Positions 6,970 to 13,962 of a stretch of DNA of 16,211 nt are shown here, one piece after another. Made by a program: the position numbers and the translations under genes. The stretch covers positions 1 to 16,211 of the forward strand of contig CAYNZH010000037.1 in assembly GCA_964401685.1 (NCBI GenBank), written 5' to 3'. Origin of the DNA: DASRQK01 sp964401685. Lineage in GTDB: Bacteria; Bacteroidota; Bacteroidia; Sphingobacteriales; Sphingobacteriaceae. The number at the start of each line of letters is the position of its first letter. Positions within the stretch are counted from its first letter, which is position 1. The notes beneath the pieces are model-generated. The model had not been told where the DNA came from. It saw only the letters and a list, made by a program, of their open reading frames with translations, and searched no databases.

Positions 6970-9426
6970 TTACTTTACCAAAAACTGCTCGTCCCGCACT
7001 TGTCTTACATATTGTTGGATTTCCTGAAAGATATTCTTTAGGGGAACAATATCCGGCACTTCATCATTCCGGGTGTCGATTTCCAGCCTTCGGAGCTTCA
7101 TGCCCAATTTTTCATTGCCGAATTGTGAAATCCGTCCAGCAAGGCGATGGAAAAGCAGGCTCATGTTTTCGGTATCGCGGTCTTGGTAGAAGCTTCGCAG
7201 ACGCTCCATGTCTTCCAAGGTATCCCGTTCAAATAGCTGGAGGATATCGTCAGATTTTTGGTCTAGTTCAAAGCCAGCAATTTCGATGGAAGTGTTGGAT
7301 TCAATGCCCAGCGTGGACAAGAGATTTTTTTCCCGGAACGGCTTGAGAAGTATATCGTCAAATCCCCTGGAGAGAATCTCTGATTGCTCGTCAGAAAGCG
7401 CTTGCGCAGTAAATGCGATAATGCGCAGGGAACGGTCAGGATAACGATTGCGCAGTTCCTTGTTCAGTGTGAATCCATTCATGCCAGGCATGCGTATATC
7501 CATCAGGATGGTATGCACGTCTTCATCGAGCGGTGTTTCCAGGCATTCGAATGGGTCGCCAAAAGACTGATGATCGATGTTGTTTTTCGTCAAAATGCGT
7601 TCGCACAAGTTCCTTATCAGTGCGTCGTCGTCCACTATCCAAACCTTGCCTTTGAAGTCGATCTCTATTGACTCCCGAGGAGTTGACAGCTTCCTTTTCC
7701 TAATGGGGGCAGATTTCAGTATGGGAATATTTACGGTAAACCTTGATCCCTTGCCATGTTCAGATTCCAGGGTGATTTCCCCGCCCATGCTGTCGATGAT
7801 AGCTTTCACAATACTCAATCCCAGCCCGCTTCCATGCTGTATGCTGTAGCTGGTATGCCCGGCTTGTTCAAAGTGGTCAAAGATTCTTTCGTGGTCGGAC
7901 GGGTCAATTCCGATACCGGTGTCGATGACATTGATCTCCAAATCTACCTTTTCGGTGTTTTTTGAGGGTTTGGCATTGACCTCGAGGCGCACAAAACCCA
8001 CATCTGTAAACTTGATCGAGTTGCTCAGCAGGTTGAACATGATCTGCTTGATCCTAAAGGCGTCGCCAATAAAATAGTGCTGGGACTGTAGATTGGTTTT
8101 ATGTTGGAGAATGAGGTTTTTTTGGTGAGCAAGCGGCTGAATGGTAGAAACTATATTTCTGACCGTTTCCACCATATCGAAGGAATGCTCGTTTAGTATG
8201 ATTTTGCCTGAATTGACACGGCTATAATCCAAAATTTCGTTTACAATATAAAGAAGATGCTCCGAGGACTGATGGATGGCCTGTATCATTGGCTTGTCTT
8301 CGCTATTGTTTTGCTCCAACTGCTCGGCATAGCCGACTATGGATTGCAATGGCGTGCGGAGTTCGTGGCTCATATTGGAAAGAAAGCGCTGTTTTGCCGC
8401 GGCGTGGTATTCGGCCACCTCCTTTGCCGCCTCGAGCGCCATCCTGTACGCATTGTTTTTCCGGATATCTGCCAGGATAAAGTAAATCATGATGGAAATG
8501 ACCAACAAAAACACGATAAAGATCAAACTGATTTGATTGATACTTTGGTTGACTACTTGCCGGGCTTCCTGGTGCTCTATTTCCGTTTGTCTCAGGGCAT
8601 CCTTCTCTACCTCCTGCATGACGTCCAGGATGTTTCCGATCAAATTGTTGCTTGCCTCGGAAAGAGCGACCTCGCGGCCTATGTATTGCGCTCTCTGCTG
8701 CAACTGATCCGCTTGAATGCGTTGTACGGCTTTATCTATGAGCGCAATGGTGCTGTCCGGAGTCTTTGCTTGGATCGTATCTACCCGGACATTTGTTTCT
8801 TCGGTCACAATACGCTTTTCCTGCGATTCTTTTCGCTTGGATCCAAAGATCCAGGAAAGTAGACCTTTGTCTCCTGATTTTGGCTCTTCGTCAGCAGCAC
8901 TGACCGTGGTAGAGATTTTCTGCCTTTCTGTAGTGGTCACCAGATTCTCGCTTGGAGGTTCGCTCAGCAACTGGCCGAGGGAGTTGAGCTCTCTTTCTAG
9001 TTTAGGGTTGTTGATTACGCTCCTTTTAGCTGCCATATATGCGGAAAACAAGGAGTCTCTTTTTTGTAGGATCTGTTTGACGGAGTCTAGTCTCTGTCTT
9101 TGTCTTTCGTCTTTTGAATAGATCACATTGAGGGAGTCCAGCAGCTGCACGATGGTGGTGTATTCCTCGGTATAATCATTGAAGGATGAGTACACATTGG
9201 CTACGTCGTTGCGCTGTCTGTTGTCCAGGTGCATGATTTCCCGGGTCACCTGATTGACCAGGTGGATTTTGACATCCGGTGAGGTCATCTTGTCCACCCT
9301 CACCATCATCTCTCTAAAGGCCATATTGCTGATAATATAGGCCAAGATCAACGCGATAGAAAAAACTAAAAACACAAATAATAGTTTTCTCCGTACACTA
9401 CCTGTTTGTATTCGAGTTAGGGGCAT
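6970..9426 (-). CDS. Hybrid sensor histidine kinase with receiver and C-terminal HPt domain
   Basis: An 818-residue inner-membrane sensor in which a complete phosphorelay is fused. Seen in order: transmembrane helix 1 (about 14-34); a large, mostly helical periplasmic region (35-299); transmembrane helix 2 (about 300-319); a short helical linker without an obvious HAMP; HisKA with phosphoacceptor His354 in NMSHELRTPL; HATPase with the N box (NLLSNSIKF, 465-473), G1 DTGIG (502-506) and G2 GSGLG (532-536); a receiver with acidic VDDD (598-601), phosphoacceptor Asp643, Thr673 and Lys695; and an HPt domain with His760 in LLFHRLAGRISQFG. All key residues are present, so a His-Asp-His relay is expected. 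No partner DNA-binding response regulator is encoded in the window. The ligand is unknown; the periplasmic region matches no sensor fold I recognise. It lies between clpB and mazG, with a terminator separating it from clpB. Confidence 0.93.
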   Translation of the reverse strand: MPLTRIQTGSVRRKLLFVFLVFSIALILAYIISNMAFREMMVRVDKMTSPDVKIHLVNQVTREIMHLDNRQRNDVANVYSSFNDYTEEYTTIVQLLDSLNVIYSKDERQRQRLDSVKQILQKRDSLFSAYMAAKRSVINNPKLERELNSLGQLLSEPPSENLVTTTERQKISTTVSAADEEPKSGDKGLLSWIFGSKRKESQEKRIVTEETNVRVDTIQAKTPDSTIALIDKAVQRIQADQLQQRAQYIGREVALSEASNNLIGNILDVMQEVEKDALRQTEIEHQEARQVVNQSINQISLIFIVFLLVISIMIYFILADIRKNNAYRMALEAAKEVAEYHAAAKQRFLSNMSHELRTPLQSIVGYAEQLEQNNSEDKPMIQAIHQSSEHLLYIVNEILDYSRVNSGKIILNEHSFDMVETVRNIVSTIQPLAHQKNLILQHKTNLQSQHYFIGDAFRIKQIMFNLLSNSIKFTDVGFVRLEVNAKPSKNTEKVDLEINVIDTGIGIDPSDHERIFDHFEQAGHTSYSIQHGSGLGLSIVKAIIDSMGGEITLESEHGKGSRFTVNIPILKSAPIRKRKLSTPRESIEIDFKGKVWIVDDDALIRNLCERILTKNNIDHQSFGDPFECLETPLDEDVHTILMDIRMPGMNGFTLNKELRNRYPDRSLRIIAFTAQALSDEQSEILSRGFDDILLKPFREKNLLSTLGIESNTSIEIAGFELDQKSDDILQLFERDTLEDMERLRSFYQDRDTENMSLLFHRLAGRISQFGNEKLGMKLRRLEIDTRNDEVPDIVPLKNIFQEIQQYVRQVRDEQFLVK

Positions 9427-9458
9427 TTATGAAGAATAAAAAATAGGATGGGTAAGTC

Positions 9459-9466
9459 CAAAAATA
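9459..9466 (-). promoter_or_regulatory. Candidate -7 element of the hybrid histidine kinase gene
   Basis: On the minus strand, TATTTTTG matches TAnnTTTG exactly, about 33 bases before the kinase ATG at 9426. No convincing -33 TTG is found at normal spacing, because the upstream bases form the clpB terminator stem. The T-run of that terminator is itself part of this element, so the two functions overlap if both are real. Confidence 0.4.
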
Positions 9467-9506
9467 ACAAACCTTCCAAATAGAACGGAATTTGGAAGGG
9501 TTTGTT
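9466..9506 (-). terminator. Rho-independent terminator after clpB
   Basis: A long inverted repeat: left arm 9466-9481, an 8-nt loop at 9482-9489, right arm 9490-9506. The arms form about 16 base pairs with one bulged G. On the minus strand the stem is followed by ATTTTT, as expected of an intrinsic terminator 46 bp after the clpB stop. The plus strand also has a T-rich tail, so it could work in both directions, although no plus-strand gene ends here. Confidence 0.8.
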
Positions 9507-9551
9507 TTATGTTTTTTGATTTTTTTTCATGTTTAATGTTTTTCTACACGT

Positions 9552-12143
9552 TTATGCGTTAAGAAAGACGAATTTTCCATCAAAGGAATCGAGTTTTATG
9601 CGACTGTCTTTGGTGATATTCCCTTTGAGAATTTCCTTGGAAAGCTCATTGAGTATGCGTTTTTGAATCACCCTTTTCAGCGGCCGTGCTCCATATTGGG
9701 GGTCGTAGCCCAGTTGCGCGAGCCACTCCAAAGCCTCGTCTGATGCGGTCAAATCTATGCCTTTTTCGGTCAATTGCTGCTGTATTCTTTTAAACTGCAT
9801 ATGCACAATCTGCACAATCTCATCTCTACTCAAGGGTGTGAACATGATGATTTCATCGATTCTGTTCAAAAACTCTGGCCGCATCGTTTTTTGTAGCAAT
9901 TCGACCACTTGATTTTGGGTTTTTGCCAGGATTTCATCGTAATTGTCCAGTGCGAGCTCACCGAAGTTCTCTTGAATCAAATGGGAGCCAAGGTTGGACG
10001 TCATGATGATGATCGTGTTCTTAAAGTTGATCTTTCTGCCTTTGTTGTCGGTCAAGTGCCCGTCGTCAAGTACTTGCAGCAAAATATTGAAAACATCAGG
10101 ATGCGCCTTTTCTATTTCGTCCAGGAGAACCACGGCATAAGGTCTGCGTCGGATGGCTTCTGAAAGTTGGCCACCTTCGTCATAACCCACGTATCCCGGG
10201 GGGGCACCGATCAGCCTGGAAACGGAGTGCCTTTCCTGATACTCGCTCATATCTATTCGCACGAGTGCTTGCTCATCGTCGAATAGAAATTCGGCCAGGG
10301 CTTTGGCAAGCTCGGTTTTACCCACACCTGTAGTTCCCAGGAAAATAAAGGATCCTATGGGTTTGCGGGCATCGCTAAGGCCGGCTCGGGAGCGGCGGAT
10401 CGCATCGGACACGGCTTCTATCGCTTCGGCCTGACCGGCCACCCTTTGTTGTAACTCTTTTTCCAGATCGAGCAGCTTTTCCCTTTCACTTTGTACCATC
10501 TTGGTGACTGGGATGCCGGTCCATCGCGAAACCACCCCAGCGATGTCCTCGGCGGTGACTTCCTCCTTGAGCATACGACTATCAATCTGCTTCTCGGCCA
10601 ATTCTGCTTTGAGCGTTTCGACCTTGTCCTGAGATTCCTTGATGCGTCCGTAGCGTATTTCGGCCACTTTGCCATAGTCGCCGGCTCGTTCAGCCTGGGT
10701 GGCCTCGAGCTTCAAGTTCTCTATGAGCTCCAGCTCCTGATTTATGTTGTCGACAAGCTGTTTCTCGCTTTGCCATTCGGCGCGAAGTGCATCTCTGTCG
10801 GCGGAGAGATTGGCTATTTCCTCGCTCAGTTCTGCGACCTTGCTCTCGTCTTTTTCCCGCCGAATCGCTTCTCTTTCGATTTCGAGCTGCATAATCTTTC
10901 TTTCCAGCTCGTCAACGTTTTCAGGCACGGAATCCATCTCTAAGCGAAGTTTGGACGCTGCCTCATCCATTAGATCTATTGCCTTGTCGGGCAGAAATCT
11001 ATCTGCAATGTAACGTTGCGAAAGCTCCACCGAGGCAATGATCGCTTCGTCCAGAATCCGCACCTTGTGGTGAGTCTCGTATCTTTCCTTCAGCCCACGC
11101 AATATAGATATGGCATCCTGGACGTTGGGTTCCTCCACCATCACGCGCTGGAATCTTCTTTCCAAGGCCTTGTCCTTTTCGAAGTATTTTTGAAATTCAT
11201 TGAGGGTGGTTGCGCCGATTGCACGCAGCTCTCCTCGGGCGAGGGCGGGTTTCAGGATATTTGCTGCATCCATGGCCCCTTCTCCGCCTCCGGCTCCGAC
11301 CAAGGTGTGGATTTCGTCGATAAAGAGGATGATCTCTCCGTCGCTGCCAGCCACTTCCTGCACAACGGATTTTAACCTTTCCTCAAATTCGCCTTTGTAT
11401 TTTGCACCGGCAATCAAGGCACCCATGTCCAGAGAGTATACGGTTTTGGTTTTTAGATTCTCTGGTATGTCTCCTTTAATGATTCTGTGTGCGATCCCTT
11501 CGGCAATCGCCGTTTTTCCAACGCCGGGTTCGCCCACGAGAATGGGGTTGTTCTTGGTCCGGCGGGAAAGAATCTGAATAACACGACGGATTTCCTCATC
11601 CCTACCTATAACCGGATCAAGTTTTCCTGATTCGGCAAAATCGTTGAGATTCCGGGCATACTTGTTCAGCGCGTTGTACGTGGACTCGGCGTGCTGGTCC
11701 GTGACCCGCTGGTTTCCGCGCAGCTCGAGGATCGCTTTTTTCATGTGCTTTTCCGTCACACCCTGATCCTTTAACAGCGCAGATGTTGCGTCACTTCCGG
11801 CAAGTATCCCGAGCAATAGATGCTCGATAGAAACAAATTCGTCTTTGAATTCCTTTAATAGCGACTGAGCCTTCTGCAGGACGGAGTTTGCTGAGGGCGA
11901 AAGATAAATCTGATGCCCACTCACTTTGGGGAAACTGGATATCTGCTTGTCCAACTCTTCGTTCAGGTAGTTGATGTTGACGTCGAGCTTTTTGAGCAGG
12001 TGTTTGATAACGTGTTCGTCCACGACCAGCAGAGCTTTCAATACATGTGCGGTCTCTATCGCCTGTTGTTGATTTCCCAATGCCATTTCAGACGCTTTTT
12101 GAATCGCTTCCTGGGCTTTTATCGTAAAATTATTTAAATTCAT
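9552..12143 (-). CDS. clpB: ATP-dependent chaperone ClpB (protein disaggregase)
   Basis: Hexameric AAA+ disaggregase that, with DnaK, threads aggregated proteins through its pore after heat stress. The 863-residue length is typical. Seen: the N-terminal Clp repeat domain (1-145); the first AAA+ module with Walker A GEPGVGKT (204-211), pore loop KYKGEFEER (248-256) and Walker B IILFIDE (271-277); a long heptad-rich middle domain (about 405-525), which distinguishes ClpB from ClpA and ClpC; and the second AAA+ module with Walker A GTTGVGKT (603-610), pore segment GYVGYDEGG (650-658) and Walker B VVLLDE (671-676). The C-terminal small domain has YGARPLKRVIQ. It is a monocistronic unit with a terminator on each side (after its own end, and after the SOD gene upstream). 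The 134-bp upstream gap is AT-rich with no recognisable CIRCE or exact -7 element. Confidence 0.98.
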   Translation of the reverse strand: MNLNNFTIKAQEAIQKASEMALGNQQQAIETAHVLKALLVVDEHVIKHLLKKLDVNINYLNEELDKQISSFPKVSGHQIYLSPSANSVLQKAQSLLKEFKDEFVSIEHLLLGILAGSDATSALLKDQGVTEKHMKKAILELRGNQRVTDQHAESTYNALNKYARNLNDFAESGKLDPVIGRDEEIRRVIQILSRRTKNNPILVGEPGVGKTAIAEGIAHRIIKGDIPENLKTKTVYSLDMGALIAGAKYKGEFEERLKSVVQEVAGSDGEIILFIDEIHTLVGAGGGEGAMDAANILKPALARGELRAIGATTLNEFQKYFEKDKALERRFQRVMVEEPNVQDAISILRGLKERYETHHKVRILDEAIIASVELSQRYIADRFLPDKAIDLMDEAASKLRLEMDSVPENVDELERKIMQLEIEREAIRREKDESKVAELSEEIANLSADRDALRAEWQSEKQLVDNINQELELIENLKLEATQAERAGDYGKVAEIRYGRIKESQDKVETLKAELAEKQIDSRMLKEEVTAEDIAGVVSRWTGIPVTKMVQSEREKLLDLEKELQQRVAGQAEAIEAVSDAIRRSRAGLSDARKPIGSFIFLGTTGVGKTELAKALAEFLFDDEQALVRIDMSEYQERHSVSRLIGAPPGYVGYDEGGQLSEAIRRRPYAVVLLDEIEKAHPDVFNILLQVLDDGHLTDNKGRKINFKNTIIIMTSNLGSHLIQENFGELALDNYDEILAKTQNQVVELLQKTMRPEFLNRIDEIIMFTPLSRDEIVQIVHMQFKRIQQQLTEKGIDLTASDEALEWLAQLGYDPQYGARPLKRVIQKRILNELSKEILKGNITKDSRIKLDSFDGKFVFLNA

Positions 12144-12277
12144 ATGCTTTATTTATTCGATATAACTATTTTATAACATACGGATTGCTGCAAAAAAAAT
12201 ACCACAGCTGGGAACAGCAGCATATCGGAATTTTTGTCATTCACTTCCAATAAAACGAGACAAATTGTCCTGAAACG

Positions 12278-12314
12278 AAAAAATCCCTTCGGCCAGTGGC
12301 AAAAGGGATCTTTT
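12278..12314 (-). terminator. Rho-independent terminator after the superoxide dismutase gene
   Basis: The arms ATCCCTT (12283-12289) and AAGGGAT (12303-12309) pair. They extend outward, after one mismatch, by A/T pairs and inward by GCC/GGC around a 3-nt loop. On the minus strand the stem runs into a T-tract. It lies 18 bp past the SOD stop and isolates that gene from clpB. Confidence 0.75.
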
Positions 12315-12332
12315 CATATGAGTATTGAACTT

Positions 12333-13100
12333 TTACTCAAATTGGCTGGCAACAAAATCCCAATCGACGACGTTCCACCAGTTGGTCACATAATCGCCTC
12401 TCATGTTTTGGTAGTGCAAGTAATAGGCGTGCTCCCAAACATCCAGTCCCAAAAGTGGTGTGCCGCTGAGCTCAACATCATCCATCAACGGGTTGTCCTG
12501 ATTTGGCGTCGAGCCGATTTTAAGGGTACCGTTGTCATTGACCAACCATGCCCAGCCTGAACCAAACTGACCGGTCGCTGCGGCAGCGAACTGCTCTTTA
12601 AACGCCTCGAACGATCCAAACTCATCGTTGATAGCTTCGGCCAATGCGCCGGTTGGTGCATTGTTTTCGGATGGGGCCTTCATGGATTTCCAGAAAAAGG
12701 AATGATTCCACGCGCCACCTGCATTGTTCCTAGCCTTGTTTGAGTATCTGGAAATATTGTCAAAGAGCTCTTCTGCCGAGTCATAAGGAATATTCTCTTC
12801 GTCGAGTGCTGCATTGGCATTTTTGACATATGCCGCGTGATGACGTGAGTAATGAATCTCCATTGTCCGCGCATCGACATGCGGCTCGAGTGCATTAAAG
12901 GCATACGGCAGTTCTTCCTGTGAGAACTCAAGTGAACCTCTTTCGCCGTCATGGTTGACGGATGCCTGTGACGTATCAGCAGTGTTGGTCGTGTTGTTTC
13001 CGTCACCAGGGGAGGAGCAACCCAGAGCTACAGCTGCAAATAATACAGCAGAAAATCCCATCGAAAGCTGAGTGAAACTGTGTCGTTTTAGTAGTGTCAT
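12333..13100 (-). CDS. Superoxide dismutase (Fe/Mn family) with lipoprotein signal peptide
   Basis: The enzyme converts superoxide to hydrogen peroxide and oxygen. The protein has 255 residues, about 50 more than a cytosolic SodA. Seen: an N-terminal basic and hydrophobic leader with lipobox VALGC, placing the lipidated cysteine at residue 28; a polar Asn/Thr/Ser linker (about 29-56); then a complete SOD domain starting near ELPYAFNALEPH. The metal ligands are His83, His133 (WNHSFFW), Asp220 and His224 (GLDVWEHAYY). The Gln in STPNQDNPLM (Gln201) is at the position characteristic of Mn-type enzymes, so Mn or cambialistic use is likelier than strict Fe use; this is inference. Lipidation predicts attachment to a membrane outside the cytoplasm. 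The gene is flanked by its own candidate promoter and terminator. sodA-like by sequence, but I leave the symbol open because of the export signal. Confidence 0.93.
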   Translation of the reverse strand: MTLLKRHSFTQLSMGFSAVLFAAVALGCSSPGDGNNTTNTADTSQASVNHDGERGSLEFSQEELPYAFNALEPHVDARTMEIHYSRHHAAYVKNANAALDEENIPYDSAEELFDNISRYSNKARNNAGGAWNHSFFWKSMKAPSENNAPTGALAEAINDEFGSFEAFKEQFAAAATGQFGSGWAWLVNDNGTLKIGSTPNQDNPLMDDVELSGTPLLGLDVWEHAYYLHYQNMRGDYVTNWWNVVDWDFVASQFE

Positions 13101-13165
13101 GTTATAGTGATTAGTTTAAAATGTGCACAACGTGAATGGATAACATTCTTGTTTACGTATTGTTT

Positions 13166-13199
13166 CAAATATATAGTTTTTTTTTAGATATGGCCAAAA
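13166..13199 (-). promoter_or_regulatory. Candidate Bacteroidota-type promoter of the SOD gene
   Basis: On the minus strand, a TTTTG element (13195-13199) is followed, after 21 nt, by TATATTTG (13166-13173), an exact TAnnTTTG match. Transcription would start near 13160, about 60 nt before the SOD ATG. This is the only site between 13101 and 13431 with both halves in the right geometry on this strand. Confidence 0.6.
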
Positions 13200-13431
13200 T
13201 TCATCGAAATTATTGTATTTTTGACCCAGTTCTATAGAATTTTGCCTAGTGACTGATCGTTTAATAATCAGCATAGTGCGACAATTATTTCTTGTGGAGT
13301 TGTAGGTGAAATTACGTAAAAATGCTAAAATACTTAGTATGCGGATTGTGTGGCTATAAATCTACCGATTTATTAGGGTGAAATTATTGATAATCAATTT
13401 TATACTTGTTTCAATTAATGTTTTAATTTAC
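13200..13431 (+). other. AT-rich upstream region of the elaA-like gene
   Basis: No gene is seen here. TATTTTTG at 13216-13223 is an exact -7 match on the plus strand but lacks a TTG at usual spacing, and it would give a leader of about 200 nt. There are three short perfect inverted repeats: TTCTATAGAA (13230-13239), ATACTTAGTAT (13330-13340), and ATAAATC-TACC-GATTTAT (13356-13373, a 7-bp stem with a 4-nt loop). In such AT-rich DNA these may be chance. Confidence 0.35.
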
Positions 13432-13890
13432 ATGAATAACCTGATTTGGAAAACCAAGAGTTTTGAGGAATTAGCTGCCTCAGAATTGTATGAAATCCTG
13501 CACCTCCGGCAGGAAATTTTCATTGTGGAGCAACAATGTGTGTACAACGATCTGGACAAGAAAGATCAGTTTTCACGTCATCTTACTGCCCACGATTTTA
13601 CGACTCGGGAACTCGTTGCGTATGCTCGCCTTATACCTCCAGGGATAACCTTTGATCAGGCAAGTATCGGCCGGGTGGTCGTTCGGACAGACTACCGGGG
13701 AAATGGAATGGGAGGAGTTTTGATGCAGAAGGCGATGAAAGAGCTTTGGGATTGGTACGGATTGCAACCCATTTGCATAGGCGCTCAAAGCCATTTGCAA
13801 ACATTTTACAAGGGTTTGGGGTTTAAACCAATAGGAGGTGAGTACGATGACGCGGGAATTCCTCATATCGATATGATTTTTACCGAATAA
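13432..13890 (+). CDS. elaA: GNAT-family acetyltransferase, ElaA-like
   Basis: A 152-residue GCN5-related N-acetyltransferase; substrate unknown. Seen: the ElaA-type start (LIWKTKSFEEL then LYEILHLRQEIFIVEQQC), ELVAYARL in the middle, the acetyl-CoA-binding segment IGRVVVRTDYRGNGMGGVLM (R/Q-x-x-G-x-G form), IGAQSHLQTFYKGLGF near the C-terminus, and the ending GIPHIDMIF. These stretches align by eye to E. coli ElaA along its length. I place the start at the ATG 13432. The frame stays open upstream to a GTG at 13378, but those 18 extra codons encode a hydrophobic stretch unlike the family. No Shine-Dalgarno is visible. The gene is followed after 72 bp by fabH on the same strand, with a hairpin and a candidate promoter in between, so they may be separately transcribed. 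Confidence 0.88.
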   Translation: MNNLIWKTKSFEELAASELYEILHLRQEIFIVEQQCVYNDLDKKDQFSRHLTAHDFTTRELVAYARLIPPGITFDQASIGRVVVRTDYRGNGMGGVLMQKAMKELWDWYGLQPICIGAQSHLQTFYKGLGFKPIGGEYDDAGIPHIDMIFTE

Positions 13891-13917
13891 ATCTGCTACC
13901 TTTGCGCACAGATTTTT
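13889..13917 (+). terminator. Weak terminator-like hairpin after elaA, overlapping the fabH promoter
   Basis: AAATCTG (13889-13895) and CAGATTT (13909-13915) form a 7-bp stem around a 13-nt loop, followed by T residues to 13917. The left arm includes the last bases of the elaA stop codon. The stem is AT-rich, so termination would be inefficient. It could equally be an operator, since the candidate -7 element of fabH lies inside the loop. Confidence 0.4.
13897..13904 (+). promoter_or_regulatory. Candidate -7 element of fabH
   Basis: TACCTTTG followed by C is an exact and very typical Bacteroidota -7 element (TAnnTTTG). It predicts a start near 13911 and a leader of about 50 nt before the fabH ATG. 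No clear TTG is seen at the -33 position, which instead carries a T-run (13877-13881) at shorter spacing. Confidence 0.6.
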
Positions 13918-13962
13918 AGAAATGAAATAGTGAGTGCTATTCCTCCGGAATAGAAATTTTAT

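Noticed and set aside
8257..8862. A 201-codon plus-strand open frame
   Set aside because: It is the antisense shadow of the hybrid kinase coding region spanning the end of the periplasmic part, helix 2 and HisKA; the minus-strand reading has all kinase motifs.
9507..9551. T-rich stretch after the clpB terminator as a plus-strand terminator tail for a missing gene
   Set aside because: No plus-strand gene ends here; the stem is explained by clpB on the minus strand, and the T-richness is simply the clpB 3' untranslated region read in complement.
10491..11577. Plus-strand open frames of 89-150 codons within clpB
   Set aside because: They are antisense to the highly conserved ClpB middle and first AAA+ domains and show no family features.
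12144..12277. Heat-shock control element upstream of clpB
   Set aside because: The region has TTGCTGCAA and a doubled TATAAC but no CIRCE repeat, no sigma-32-like pair and no exact TAnnTTTG, so I do not call a promoter or operator.
13378..13431. GTG start adding 18 codons to the elaA-like gene
   Set aside because: The extra residues are a hydrophobic run absent from ElaA proteins, while the ATG at 13432 gives the usual N-terminus.
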